Made by a program: the position numbers and the translations under genes. From Aspidiotus rigidus (Eukaryota; Arthropoda; Insecta; Hemiptera; Diaspididae), in assembly GCA_035079385.1 (NCBI GenBank), contig JAVHKY010000034.1, positions 6,510,001 to 6,574,000 on the forward strand: 64,000 bases of DNA, read 5' to 3'. The notes below the pieces were generated by a model. That model was given only the letters and a program-made list of their open reading frames with translations. It was not told where the DNA came from and did not search any database. This document shows, in pieces, positions 34,451 to 46,817 of this stretch (the stretch's first letter is position 1; each line of letters begins with the position of its first letter).

Positions 34451-34581
34451 CCACGAGATTTCCTGAAAGTACCACCCTAAAAAAAGGGATAGCGGATTCC
34501 CCGCTAAAAGCTGTCTTTCAGAGAAAGTGTATGGGCGTCGAAGAAATCGCACGTCGGCGAAACGGCATCGGAACTTTGTCC

Positions 34582-35740
34582 GGTAACACTTCGATTTGAG
34601 AATAGAATCATTCGTCAAATTGGACAATATCGTTTTTCTCGGCAGTACGCAAGCGTCTGAAAGAACAGTTATTCATCTATAGGAGTCCAGACATGTGTTT
34701 TTGATGATCGTGATTGCCTTTGAAACGGGAGCGTATGAGCGTGCACGCACGTAGAAGAAGAAGAAGTAAAGTGGACTCGTTGGTAGTCCGGAGGGTTCGG
34801 ATTGAGAGTGGCCTGGCTCCATTTTCTCCTTGAGGGCCGCGGTATGAGGCAACTACAATCTACCCTACTGACGAAGGGAGCGCTCGGCACTCAACCAGGA
34901 ATTCAGGTAGTCCTGCACCAAAAACACACGCGTATAGACTATTCTTCCACCAGAATTTCAAGACAACACTGGTAGCTTACTAGGAGCTCACCAGCAGTGC
35001 TTCACGGCTCTTTCTCTTCATCGGTACGAGTCACGTAATTGATGAATGGTCCCTAGACAGTTTGAAGACAAATGTAATTACCATCCGTATTATTTAAGGT
35101 AACAGGAACGTTTGATTGGTGTCAGTGTTACGAGTTAAATCGATTATTGGGATTTGTAAACCTTTCAGTGAGTTGGCTAATATCATTGCAGGAGATAACA
35201 TTTTGAAAGCGCTTGATGGTCGGTAGGCAGTTGATTTTTGAGTTTTGTCGTTAATAATAAAATTTAATTTTCGGCGAAATAATGTCCCTTCTTTGACTTG
35301 TTATAAATTGGTGGATGTCGAATATTATTGAGTTCGGTAAATTCCACGTGAAAGAGTGATGTTCCCACCATTGATATCAATCATGACCTGGAAACCGATT
35401 TTTTGATGAAAGAACACCTTTCACCGTGAGCGGTCGAATTTACCAGCCAATAATACTCTCCTCGCCTTCCATCCCGACCTCCTCTCTCAGGATTGCCCTG
35501 GGAGGTTGTTGTACTTTGCCGCTGGGGTAATGAAGAAGAAAAAGAACGCGGAATGGGTGCGGCAGATGTAGAGTCATATTATGGCCTCTCACATCTGCGT
35601 GTACTATAGCCCATGCTGCTGCTGCTGTCATATCAAAAAGCCATCAGCACCACAAGAGTCCCAACAAAGGAAGAAAAACAGGGCGAGCACAAGAAAACGC
35701 CAAACAAAGACGAAGAAGAGGAGGGTGAAACCCCGTCTTG
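34582..35740. other. No gene seen
   Basis: Short frames only. A run GAAGAAGAAGAAG at 34755-34768 and a purine-rich tract at 35660-35725 give Lys/Glu-rich translations that are composition artefacts. Confidence 0.4.
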
Positions 35741-35748
35741 GATTAGAT

Positions 35749-36220
35749 CGGTGGTTTTTTCAACCTTTTTGAGGAAGCGGCATATTTCAGATGACAAAAA
35801 TTTTTCGCGGCACACCAATTGAAAATATATAGGTATTCAAAAATTTTTGAAGTGTATGACAAGTATGTTAACAAGAACTAAATATCAAAAATCTAATGCG
35901 AGGTGCGCTTGTGATTTTTCACATATTTCGTCAATATGGGGGGCTGATTTTCGACAAACAAAAGCGCATTTCTTGTTTGACAGATAGAAGGCACTCCCAC
36001 CTCTTACTTTCTATAAGAGTAAGAGCTGAGAAGCGCTGTTTGCAAAGATAGGAGGTGGAAAAAGGAAGTAATATGGTAAACGCTTTTTTACACAATGCTT
36101 GATATTCTCGCGAGATGTTGATCCAAAATTTATCCACGGATATTTTTTTGAACTTCAATTCTTTGGAAATCTCCCGGCACACTTCGAAGGGGTTCGCGGC
36201 ACACCGGTTGAAAACCACTG
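35749..36220 (-). mobile_element. hAT element, internally deleted, with 8-bp target duplication
   Basis: The element is flanked on both sides by GATTAGAT (35741-35748 and 36221-36228). Its ends are CGGTGGTTTTTTCAACC at the left and, inverted, CAGTGGTTTTCAACC at the right, followed inside by CGCGGCACACC-type sequence at both ends. Eight-base duplications and such ends are hallmarks of hAT elements. At 472 bp it retains only the last part of the transposase on the minus strand. The perfect duplication shows a genuine, not very old, insertion. Confidence 0.92.
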
Positions 36221-36242
36221 GATTAGATGAACAGCAGTCCAT
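35931..36242 (-). pseudogene. hAT transposase dimerisation domain (C-terminus)
   Basis: The meaningful part begins about residue 35: V-D-K-F-W-I-N-I-S-R-E-Y, then L-L-P-F-S-T-S-Y-L-C-K-Q-R-F-S-A-L-T and ends L-S-K-I-S-P. This is the hAT C-terminal dimerisation region as found in ZBED5/SCAND3-like transposases. The DNA-binding and catalytic regions are deleted, and the first 30 residues translate the terminal repeat. No activity is possible alone. Confidence 0.85.
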
Positions 36243-36605
36243 ATGTGACCTGCAATGAAAACAGGATACTCATGGCCCATTGGCAGGAACACCGTTTCTC
36301 TCTGATTACATAGAGATTTATGATATGGGGAAAAAGTTGATGAATTATGAACAAATACGGAATGGGCAAGCATTATCAATTTATTTCCAAGTTCATGAGG
36401 ACTGTCGTCACCTTGCTACCTAACATTTTTTTACTGTCAAAAAATATGTCAATTGTTCGGTCCTCTTTAACAACAGGGTTCAACAGAGTTATGGATATTT
36501 ACTAAAAAGGTTCTGTCGTTAAGAAAAGTTTTCAGGATATTTGGTAGATGGCTTCAGAGACCAATTCCGTGGAGATGACAAAATTTTTTGGTCAGAAATT
36601 GGCTA

Positions 36606-36640
36606 ATTTCAGTCTGATGATTTTGTCGTCAGACTGAAAT
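36606..36640. repeat. 12-bp perfect hairpin
   Basis: ATTTCAGTCTGA (36606-36617) and TCAGACTGAAAT (36629-36640) pair exactly; the 11-nt loop can extend pairing with a mismatch. No repeat family was tied to it. Confidence 0.8.
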
Positions 36641-37491
36641 CTATTTGACTTTCACCAGCCTTTTTAGTAGCCTAAAATCTCTAAATTCCAATCCATTCTA
36701 TTGGTAAAAAAAAAAAAAAAAGGCGCTTTACTATTATTTCTTCGTCTGGCCTTCCTGTAGTGGGTAGATCCAGGTCTCACGAATGCGAATGTGACTAATG
36801 AGCTCGATCCGTTACGTTATGGTTCGTCCGCACGTATCGCATTGGTAGGATGGAGTTACGATGACCGCGCCTGAGGAATAGACCGGCGTCTTATTGGTCT
36901 CTTGCTTTTTTGCGAGTCGGCCAAGTTTGGACATTCCAGGCCACGATATCAGGTGACTGCTCTGTAGAGCAATGGGGAAGCAGGTGCGATGTTTTCGCCC
37001 ATTTTTCGAATCCACCTCGAGCTGTTACTTTGCTACAGGAGCTGCGACGATTGTGACTTGACTATCAAGAGAATTGACGCAAGCTCGAGAGATAAGAAAA
37101 TAAACTTTTCAAAATTTCAAGAGTAGGCGCGAAAATCTGTTTTTTCCTCTGAGAAACGGAAATCAGAAAGCAACCAACTAAGATTTTGTTTTTGAATTTC
37201 AGCGAATGCTTCATTGGATTCGATTATACAAAACTTCTGTAGTCATCGATATTGCATCGCATCGTAGGCAGTTTCGCGAATCTATTTCGCTCTTTTGTAG
37301 TGAGCCAGATGGCGTGATAATACATAAGTGAAAAAAGATTGAAGGTGATTGAATATTATGGGTAGTTTAAAAAGCCTCTTGAAAATTGGGACAAAGGAAA
37401 CGGAGTGTGAAGCATCCACCCACAAAGCCAAAGCAATTTTCTACGTTTCTCTCAAATAAACTGCGTAAAATCGTATTTTTTCTTAAACATT

Positions 37492-37647
37492 TCAGACATT
37501 TCTCCGCAATAAACAGGAATATGTTCGTTCGTATATGGGGGCAAGACGCGTAGCTGGCGTGTTCTCCGCATCGAAATTTATGACCTCCGTGATGATGGTC
37601 TTGCAAGGCCAGTATTGTTTATGTAAGTGAGCAGAGACTGAAGTAAA
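37492..37647 (-). CDS. Exon-like block, unknown protein
   Basis: A pyrimidine run (TTTCTCTCTCTTTCTCTCTTTG) and AAATCCACAG at 37648-37657 form a plausible acceptor. The open frame begins F-T-S-V-S-A-H-L-H-K-Q-Y-W and includes I-I-T-E-V-I-N-F-D-A-E-N-T-P. No family is recognised and no clear donor precedes the stop near 37492. Confidence 0.25.
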   Translation of the reverse strand, partial: FTSVSAHLHKQYWPCKTIITEVINFDAENTPATRLAPIYERTYSCLLRRNV

Positions 37648-37864
37648 CTGTGGATTTACTTCAAAGAGAGAAAGAGAGAGAAAGTCGCGACAAAACGAGA
37701 AAATTTCAGAATGATCATTACGAGGCGCCGAGTATCGAACGACGTTTTTGTAATGCTCGAGTGTTACCAAGAAAATTCGATAATTTAAAAACGCCGAATA
37801 TCGTTTACTCGCCGTTCATCGGAACAAAGTGACTCTCTGGTCTTATTTTTGTTTTCTTCCTTAC

Positions 37865-38015
37865 GTTATGAAGGGGCAATCGCGAAAGCTGTACGGGTTT
37901 ATTTAGTTGTGGAACAACGAATCCGTCGCTCGAAATTTCGTCGATGACTTTATTCTTCTTTCTCCTCACGTCCTCGGTTGTAAAAATATGACCTTTCCGC
38001 GTCCACATTTTTATC
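37865..38015 (-). CDS. Exon-like block, basic protein segment
   Basis: Acceptor-like TTCTAG at 38016-38021 and donor AAC|GTAAGG (37859-37864) bound 151 bp. The open frame reads M-W-T-R-K-G-H-I-F-T-T-E-D-V-R-R and G-F-V-V-P-Q-L-N-K-P-V-Q-L, a varied protein-like composition. It could belong to the same minus-strand gene as the block at 37492-37647. Family unknown. Confidence 0.3.
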
Positions 38016-38021
38016 CTAGAA

Positions 38022-39784
38022 CATATTCTCCTGCTGCATCATATATATTTCTGATTACTACGAATTTCCCTTCTAAATTACGTAATTTACACCTTGAATT
38101 AAAATTCTTTTCGTTTCTGCTTCTCGAAATGCTTATTTCCAGCTTTAGATTGACTATGAGAAAACTTCGAGAGACTGAGCGGGAACGTCCTATCGGTCTG
38201 AAGATCTACAGTCAATTTTCCGTCGAAGTGACCTTCGGCGTCGATTGTCGTATTATCTAAGAATTTATGATTTTCTTTTTATTGAACCTTTACAGACGAG
38301 AGACGTTGTGTAGGTCTACAATTTTTCGAGAAAAAGTGATTTCGTTCTTCCAATTTTCTAGCTTCGTTGTTCGAGAGCTCGTGATACATTTTACTTTCTC
38401 GACGTTGTATGGATTCTCATCATAATTTACAGAGATACCTTTTCAAATCTGAAGAACCGGGTGTTAACGTCGTATAAAGTTTTATTGCTCAGATGTTCAG
38501 GGGTCGAACGCAGAACGTTACCGCAAACACTGTGTGTGTGTAGGCCACAATGGGGAGTGTTAATTCGCTTCAATTAGATTGCGAGAAACTTCGTCTATTC
38601 TGTGTGTGTTCTTGTGGTTCATTACTGCGAAATGTATCCATTGGGGGATGTATTATTTTATTGATATTGGAAATGAGGCTTCGTGAAATTAACGTTTGCG
38701 GACAAATAACGCGTGCAAATGTTTTCTCGAGCTTCGATATCTTCGTCGGTAAGAAAAATCTGTACCAAAAAAAGACAAATAAGCACTTTTACGTGTGTGA
38801 TCGTTCGATGAAAGTGCTAGATGAGATGAAAACACGATGGTTTTGCACGAGCATTATATTCTATGAATGGTATCATCGACGTCCAGACAGCTATATATCT
38901 TGTTGCCGAATAGGAAAGCTTATAAATAATGAAGAAATATAGAATATTTTACGGGGAAGCGTGAAGTATTAGTTCAAAAATGGTGCTGGGATGAGCAAAC
39001 CGTGTTTGTTGTCAAGGTATTCCGAACGTGACTGCGTGGCGACGAATGTGAATAGAATTCGAGTGCGTCGAAGTTGAAGGAATAAGCACTACATCAAATG
39101 CAATCTTGGGTTACTATATTATGTACAGTAATATCGATGACGTCAAAATTATATATTAACTTTGATTGTTCCGAGCTACGATTTAAAGTTGGTTTACTCG
39201 AAGGGGAACGAGGGTATCTATAAAAACTTTCATCTTGGTTGCAATATCGGATTATGACCGCATACTGACTGGGCAGTCAGTGTTCGGAAAAATAGCTCGA
39301 TTTGTTATCTCTTATCTCATTCCACTTTCTCAATAGCGCGCGTAACAATTGTAAATTATTTTCTTGACGAAGAAAGTGAAGGGAAGGAAACATATTTTTG
39401 TTCTTCTTTGAAACAGCTTTGTTCATGAGGATAGTTGGAAGATGGAGAGGAGGTATAACATTGTAGCTAGACTTGTGAAGCACGTCTGAGTCTGTTCATT
39501 GTTGGCAACGAAATGGAAATGATCGCCCATAAATTCTTTGCATTACTTTTCCCAACAAAAAATTTCTCTTATATTTATAGCAGCACAATATCAGTCAAAG
39601 TTTTGATCTCTAATGCAACGAAATGTGGATTCTGTATCCGGGCCGGATCCAGGAGAGAGTTCTTTGGGAGATCATTCGAACAAAGTTATTTTCTCCCCAA
39701 TCCCTAGAATGTAATTCCTCTCTAAAATCCAACTCACCCTATATGTCGCGGACCCAAATCATTTTACGCACTCTTGGCAAAATT
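38022..39784. other. No gene supported
   Basis: The longest plus frame (38550-38942, 130 codons) has no motif and a chance-like composition. No repeat family from elsewhere in the window is present. Confidence 0.4.
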
Positions 39785-40272
39785 TTAGGAAAAACTATCT
39801 ATAGCGGACCCTTCTAGTTGCTCAAGTTGGGGCAGCAGAAGATGTGTTGAACGGATAGGGGGTTCAGATTCGCAATGAGGGCAGGAGAGAAGCATAAGAA
39901 GAGAGATGAGATGGATGTGTGTGAGTCTGGTGTGGCCGATTCTGAGACGGGTGATGACTGTTTCTTCTCTGGTGTTGACAGATTTGAGGAGTCCCATGGG
40001 ATGGAAATATTTTTAATTTGGGCTAGTTTGATTGAGTATGATTTGAGATTTGACCAATGGGTGAACCATGCTTGAGTGATGAATTTGTTGATATGTTTGG
40101 AGAGATCTGAGCATGAGGGAAGGAAAGAGCGGTTGACTGATAGGTTATGGGTTGCCAGTTTGGCTGCTTTGTCGGCATTTTCGTTTCTTGAGATACCCTT
40201 GTGACAGCTCCATTTCCCCAATTCCCCATGACGGAATTTTGAGTCGCAATTTTGTTCAATTTTGTTCAACAA
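39785..40272 (-). pseudogene. RNase H and C-terminal zinc-like tail of a non-LTR retrotransposon
   Basis: On the minus strand the fragment reads C-H-K-G-I-S-R-N-E-N-A-D-K-A-A-K-L-A, the last RNase H motif (usually GHxGIxGNExAD), then S-F-L-P-S and H-I-N-K. After a frameshift near 39980 it gives V-I-T-R-L-R-I-G-H-T-R-L-T-H and S-C-P-H-C-E, and after another shift S-V-Q-H-I-F-C-C-P. This is the order in I/Jockey-group elements with an RNase H domain. Two frameshifts and the changed G-H mark it as dead. A diverged copy lies at 59190-60294. Confidence 0.82.
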
Positions 40273-41950
40273 ATTTTAAATTTTGTTCACTCGTCATTTC
40301 CCCGCTACATCCATTTCCAATTTGGGGGGCTGGGGAAATGCAGCTCTCCCATCTTCGAATTTTGGATTCAAATCCATGTGATAATTTTGTTCACATATTG
40401 TTCAATTTTGTTCAACAAATATTAAATTTTTTTCACCCGTCGTTTCCCCGCTTCAGCCGTTTCAAATTTGGGGGGCTGGGGAAATGTGGCTCCCCCATTT
40501 TCGAATTTCGGGTTCAAATCCATGTGATAATTTCGTTCAATTTTGTTCAACAAATTTTAAATTTTTTTCACCCGTCGTTTCCCCGCTTCAGCCGTTTCAA
40601 ATTTGGGGGGCTGGGGAAATGTGGCTCCCCCATTTTCGAATTTCGGGTTCAAATCCATGTGATAATTTCGTTCAATTTTGTTCACCCGTCGTTTCCCCGC
40701 TCCAGCCATTTCAAATTTGGGGGGCTGGGGAAATGTAGCTCCCCCATTTTCGAATTTTGGGTTCAAATCCATGTGATAATTTTGTTCAATTTTGTTCAAC
40801 AAATTTTAAATCTTGTTCACCCGTCGTTTCCCCGCTACAGCCATTTCAAATTTGGGGGGCTGGGGAAATGTAGCTCCCATCTCCGAATTTTGAGTTCAAA
40901 TCCATGTGATAATTTTATTCACATTTTGTTCAGCAGATTTTAAATTTTGTTCATTCGTCGTTTCCCCACTACAGCCATTTCAAATTTGGGAGGCTGGGGA
41001 AATGCGGCTCTCCCATTTTCGAATTTCGGGTTCAAATCCATGTGATAATTTTGTTCACATTTTGTTCAACAAATTTTAAATTTTGTTCACTCGTCGTTTC
41101 CCCGCTACATCCATTTCAAATTTGCGGGGGCTGGGGAAATGCAGCTCCCATATTTTCGATTTTTGGGTTCAAATCCATGAGATATTTTTGTTCAATTTTG
41201 TTCAACAAATTTTAAATTTTGTTCACTCGTCGTTTCCCTACTACATCCATTTCAAATTTGGGGGGCTGGGGAAATGCAGCTTTCTCATCTTCGAATTTCG
41301 GGTTCAAATCCATGTGATAATTTTGTTCACATATTGTTCAATTTTCTTCAACAAATTTGAAATTTTGTTCAGTCGTCGTTTCCCCGCTACAGCCTTTTCA
41401 AATTTGGGGGGCTGGGGAAATGTAGCTCCCGCATTTTCGAATTTCGGGTTCAAATCCATGTGATAATTTTGTTCAATTTTGTTCAACAAATTTTAAATTT
41501 TGTTCACCCGTCGTTTCCCCGCTCCAGCCATTTCAAATTTGGGGGGCTGGGGAAATGTAGCTCCCATTTTCGAATTTTGTGTTCAAATCCATGTGATAAT
41601 TTTGTTCACATTTTGTTCAACAAATTTTAAATTTTGTTCACTCGTCGTTTCCCCGCTACATCCATTTCAAATTTGTGGGGCTGGGGAAATGCAGCTCCCA
41701 TATTTTCGAATTTTGGGTTCAAATCCATGTGATAATTTTGTTCACATTTTGTTCACCAGATTTTAAATTTTGCTCATTCGTCGTTTCCCCGCTACAGCCA
41801 TTTCAAATTTGGGTGACTGGGGAAATGCAGCTCCCATATTTTCGAATTTTGGGTTCAAATCCATGTGATAATTTTGTTCAATTTTGTTCAACAAATTTTA
41901 AATTTTGTTCGCTCGTTTTCCCGCTACATCCATTTCAAATTTGGGGACGG
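40202..41950 (+). repeat. Satellite, ~135-bp unit, about 13 copies
   Basis: Each unit contains CGTCGTTTCCCCGCTACAGC, CATTTCAAATTTGGGGGGCT, GGGAAATG and GGGTTCAAATCCATGTGATA. GGGGCTGGGG occurs at intervals of 116-146 bp, mostly 133-137, between about 40325 and 41812. Units differ by substitutions and by deletions of the TTTTGTTCAACAAATTTTAAA segment. The long plus-strand frame of 263 codons is a translation of the repeat. The first, degenerate unit overlaps the end of the RNase H fragment. Confidence 0.92.
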
Positions 41951-42269
41951 TGGACGAGAAAGATGTTACCAGTTAAATGGGTGTTTGCGCTAAAGCTGTC
42001 GTAGCGCAAAAACGCAAAACATTAGACGTATAGTTCAAATGTACGAATTTTGTACCTCAATTCTATCTCCAATTTGAGCCACACCCGAAGTTTCTGCCGA
42101 GTTATGGACAAAAATGTGCCGAAAATTTACCAAATCGCCAGGGTTCCCAAAATAGGGCTTGAAAATTAATCAATTTGCAATATTGAGCTGAATTTTGAAA
42201 ATCTTAATGATCAAATTATTGTTTCTTATAGTTGGAGTTTGACGGGGAAAACAAGAAAAATAGTAACAA

Positions 42270-42605
42270 AATCCTAAGAAGCAGCAAAATGGGTTAATAG
42301 GCCCAAAAAGGGTCAAAATTCCGCCAAGTTGGAAAATCGTTCAAACTTTTAAATTGTAATTTGATTTTTAAGTCCGAAAAAAAATTCTTCGAAGCACCGA
42401 CATGGGTTCATGGGCCCTAAAAAGGTCAAAATTTCCCCAAATTGGAGAATTGTTCAAACATTCAAATTTTAATTTGATTTTCAAGTGGAATTTCGCGCTG
42501 AGTCCGAAAAAAATGCTTGAAAAATTCCTCGAAGCACCAAAATGGGATGATGGGCTCAAAGAGAATCAAAATTCCTCCAAGATGAAAAATTGCGTAATCT
42601 TCAAA
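42270..42605 (+). repeat. Tandem repeat, ~120-140 bp unit, 2.5 copies
   Basis: Units begin near AAGCAGCAAAATGGGTTAAT, AAGCACCGACATGGGTTCAT and AAGCACCAAAATGGGATGAT (about 42277, 42394, 42531), each followed by AAAGGTCAAAATTYC, AATTGGA and a TTTGATTTT stretch ending AGTCCGAAAAAAAA. Confidence 0.75.
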
Positions 42606-42689
42606 AGTTGCGCCGTGTCCGAGAATAATACTAAAATGGCCGATAGAGGATGGCAAATGAAAAAATCTCGACTTGAACATTGCTGATAC

Positions 42690-45600
42690 TTTAAAGATGA
42701 ACTATAAATACCTATCTAAGTATATCTCAAAATTATTGATTTCTGTAGTCTTTGTATCATAATATCGAAGTCCTCGTGAATTCAATGTTCCCAAATTCTT
42801 GAGGAATTGAATTTCGACGATGGTTTATTTTTCCAATATCTTCAAAGGGAAACAGTTCAAAGAAAATTATTGAATACTCGTATCAGGAAATATTGTGGAA
42901 TTATCTCGACCAATGAGTCATCATTTTTAGTTGTATTTCTAACAGAGTATTAGAGGAATCGCTCTAATTAAATTTCAGTTTTTCCTACAACTTCCTCTTA
43001 CCCTTTGCGCGTTCATTTTTACCCGCGATTCAGCGTTCTTCAGTATACACATTTAAAGGTGAACTCAATTTATGTTTGTATTTGCCTGTAGGTATGATGT
43101 ACCTATGTGGGTATATTTGTTTTCGTTTGTAGTATTCTACCCTACTTGACGACCTTTTCGTATGTGAATGAGAGGCAGTTATTTTAGCGTACGATAATTT
43201 ACTTTTACTACCGCTTTCAGAGCTTTTCGATGGTGTACAATTCTTTTTGAACTTCATCACTCTTCAGAATGCTCTCTCTTTCAATCGTCGAACTCGAAGT
43301 GACAAACTATTTACACTATTGAATAGGAAATTTGAATGGGCTTCAATTTCGTGAAATATTTTCAACTTATATGCCGACGTTTTGACATCAAAACTGATGC
43401 CATCGTAGAGGTTTTAAGATTCTTCATTCAATTTGAAATTGGTTTCCACTTTTTCTTTTCAGACTTACGTATAGGCCTAGTATTTTTCACCTGTGAACTT
43501 CACCTTCCTTTTTTTCCTCTCGAAGATTCTATCTATAAAATGTTCGAAGGATCTCGTTTCTTCAGTCAGAATGGTGTGTAAAAACTTTTCCGAATTATAA
43601 GTTTTGGCTAGACGTATTCTTACCAACTTTTCGAAGGTATAAGTGGTATAAAGTATTAATGGCGCTGTAAAATAGTAGAAGGAAGTTGAAGGTGACTTTT
43701 CTCGTCGTTTTAGCGCGGGAGAATTTAAGAAAAAAAGGATTTGCCGACAAATGAATGCATTGGCGTACGTACTGAATTTGTGGACGTAAGATAATATCCA
43801 AAATGGGTGATTTTTCTATTTTAGGAAAAAATTTTCAGTTCCTGGTCGAGAAGAATGAGTGGGGCGAGGTAGGTGTGTCATTCTGTATATATTATTCTCG
43901 TGAAATGAACAGTGATTGTTCTTCGATGAAACGTTACCACCACCTCCATTTCATCGCATTTCTATACTACAATTTCGACGCCTATCGATACTCAGGTACA
44001 GAAATCTCATTCTTCTCTCTTGAAAGACACGGTTATCGGGAAATTCGGATCCAAACCACGAAACGCATGGGCTGGCTCGACTCGTTGGAATCCGAATGTA
44101 CTCGATCAAAAGTTACGGGAAGCATTCGTCTGTTCATGGTAAACTCTGGGTTAAATTGGTAGGAGTCTGCGACAGTGGAACTGGAACTCGCAATTTAGAA
44201 TCGCAAGTGCTCGTCACCCTTGGATGCATTCACTTGAAAGGGATGATTAGACGCCGGAGGAACTACTTCTTATTGTTTCATTTCCGGACCCCTTTCCGAA
44301 TACGCGCTCAAGAAATTAAAGGGCCACCAGGTCGAAAAACTGGGTTTCTCGATTATTTGTCACTTCCAGAAAGTTCCGGCGATTGGAGAATTTTTTGACC
44401 ATTTGTTTCGAACTCGACGGACGTGTTTACATTATAATCGACCTAATTAATGAATGAAAGAGCAAAACTCACGGTCCTCCAGGGTGAAAAAGTGGATTTT
44501 CTCACTTCTCTACTGTTTTTAGACTGTTCCAGCGACTGGGGAATTTTTCAACTGTTTTCCTCAATCTAACGCACTCCAATTAATCCGTGGATGTGTTTAC
44601 ATAAGAATTGACCAAATCGATAAACAAAATACTGAAAAAATATTTTTGGTGTCTTGGAGGAGAGCGTTTTTTTTAGCTCGAACATTGACTATTGATTTCA
44701 CGCGGTCTATTGCGGTAGCAGTCGTAGTTCACCCCGCTATTCATGGAAAAATCACAGAAATTCATTAAGTATTGATTTTTAGGGGAATTTTCCACCTCAC
44801 CGAGGACTAGGGTGCGTATGTATATTGTAGTAGAGGGTATGGCGCTTCAAATGAATGATTTTCCCCAGGTGCCTCCCCCCCGGTTTTTTATAATATTCGA
44901 GTTTGAAGTTTTGTTATTGCTAGAAACTAGGGAAAATATGAATGATTTTTTTTTTGAAAACAATACCATGGATGAACGTTCACATCTACTAAAATGTCCC
45001 CAAGTTACATTGCCGTACGAACATTATTGCCTAAGATACAACGATTTGGATTTTAGGTCTAAAAACGACTCTGCAGCCCATGTGGGTGAGCGGATGGGTC
45101 CAATTTTTTGGGTTTCGACTTTTCTCATTGGGGACAACATTTTGACGGACATTTGATACATTTTTCGACCAAGGCCATTTTCACCCCCTTACCCGGCTAG
45201 AGCCTTAACTGGTCAATTTTGACCCAAGAGGGATGAAGATACAAAGATCGCTCTCATAGTGCCAGAACGGTGGATAAATCCGACTTGTATGTCAGGTCAA
45301 ATAACGCCCACCAACATATGCCAATTGAACAGCTATGCGTATTTCTTCGTCTACGGTTTTTGTACGGGTTTTTTCTAGCCCCTTTGACGGCTGTTCCAAG
45401 GATTCTAGGCGAAAATACTAATTGGCACTATCAGGTTGATGATATATTTTGATTCAGAAGCCTGCCAGTAGAATAAGAAACTGTAGCTCACTATGTAACA
45501 GCACTGTCGAACCTTTCTCACAATTTATACAATCATCCCTCGTGACTGCGATTCAAATTCAATCATCTATTTCTATCATGACAAAATACGACTGAAAAAC

Positions 45601-46817
45601 TTGAAATATAAATTGAATATTAATATCTGTAACGATAAAATTGCATGAAAGTCTTCAAAAATACAATAATTCCGTGATAAGATTCAGTGAACCAATCGGT
45701 ACTCAAAACTCGAACAATCATCGTTTTTTAATTGTGATATAAGTTTCGAGTCGAGTGATTCGAGGTAAATTGAAAATGATCTCCGACGAACCGAATACCG
45801 CTTTGTATACCTCGTGAAAAAACCTTCGAGCAATTTTAATAAGCGAATTCTGTCAAAGAGTTAATCAGACCGCGCCCGCGTCTCTTCTTCCCGAAAAAAC
45901 CTACACATCATCCCCGACTGCGGAATCGTTTATAAGGAAACTTTCGGCACTTTTGGGGAATTTGCAGCACGTTTTCAGAATAGTGAATGAAATTAATATC
46001 GTTACACATTTCCCATCAACTTCATTTTTCGTCTACGTAACTGCGCCCCAAGAATACACAACGCGCCCGAAGTTTTTCCACCATACTTCCGGTATTTTCC
46101 CTGGCGAGCAATGATATTACGTCGTTCGAAACCAATACACAGTATAATACACGCAGAAACTTCGCAATCGTGCTTTTCTCCTCATTATCTTCTAAAACTA
46201 GCCCTCACTCATTTTCACTCATTCTTTTTAGGTGCTATCTTCTCGAGGGAGAACCAAAAAAAAATATACAGAATAATGATGTCGAAAGAACCGGAATAAA
46301 CTGTAGGTCCGTCAAACCACGCGCACGTCCGATCGAAAGTAGGCTAGACACACATGGTCACGATTGCAGAACTAGCTTCATATACGAAAGCAATCAAATC
46401 AAATAAAAATTTGTCACTATACAAGAAGTTGTCGAAATGAAATTGTGTCTCTCGCGATATTCTGAAAATACTCTTCTTCTCACAGTCGCAAAGGTGGTGG
46501 TAGGTATAAAAGTGGCACAAGAAAAGCAATCCAATATTCAAGGTACGTGAGAGAATTTCGGAAGGAGTTTACTTCTACTCTATCCTACATACATCATCAC
46601 GCAGGGTACAACGTACCTCAACTTTCGTATAATTTCTATTATACCCTATCGCTCACGTTCCGTATAGATAGAATATCTCATACTCATCTCATGCAGTGGA
46701 CGAAAATATAATTTCATCTAGCCTTCAGTTTCTCTTTTTTTGAGCGTAACAACAGCCTACTAGCAGGACTGTGCATACAAAAGGGGGGAAAAAAAAACAA
46801 TCATAATTTTCTCAACA
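42690..46817. other. No gene supported; one ~170-bp direct duplication
   Basis: About 44310-44460 and 44475-44640 are diverged tandem copies, sharing GGTCGAAAAACTGG/GGTGAAAAAGTGG, TTCCGGCGATTGGAGAATTTTT/TTCCAGCGACTGGGGAATTTTT and GGACGTGTTTACAT/GGATGTGTTTACAT. Frames in this stretch (up to 119 codons) show no domain. The rest looks intergenic. Confidence 0.4.

Larger units (their letters stand above)
31583..34581 (+). mobile_element. MULE-like DNA transposon with 29-bp inverted ends
   Basis: GGACAAAGTTCCGATGCCG starts the left end (31583-31611) and its inverse ends the right end (34553-34581); 27 of 29 positions match. Inside each end similarity continues with GCCGAC and TTTCTTTGACGCC/TTTCTTCGACGCC. 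The interior carries tandem units with a MULE-type transposase tail on the plus strand, a poly(C) and poly(A) part, and inserted dispersed repeat modules at 34.08-34.45 kb. The catalytic DDE part of the transposase was not found, so the element is non-autonomous. A 9-10 bp target duplication was not seen. Confidence 0.7.

Noticed and set aside
35581..35822. Lys/Glu-rich plus-strand frames
   Set aside because: They come from a purine-rich low-complexity tract.
40152..40943. 263-codon plus-strand frame
   Set aside because: It reads through the 135-bp satellite; the unit length being a multiple of three in places keeps it open. No domain is present.
40360..41880. Pol III B-box-like GGTTCAAATCC in each satellite unit, as tRNA genes
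   Set aside because: No A box or cloverleaf could be placed upstream at the right distance.
40202..41950. CRISPR-like array
   Set aside because: Units are long, similar over their whole length and without unique spacers; this is satellite DNA in a eukaryotic context.
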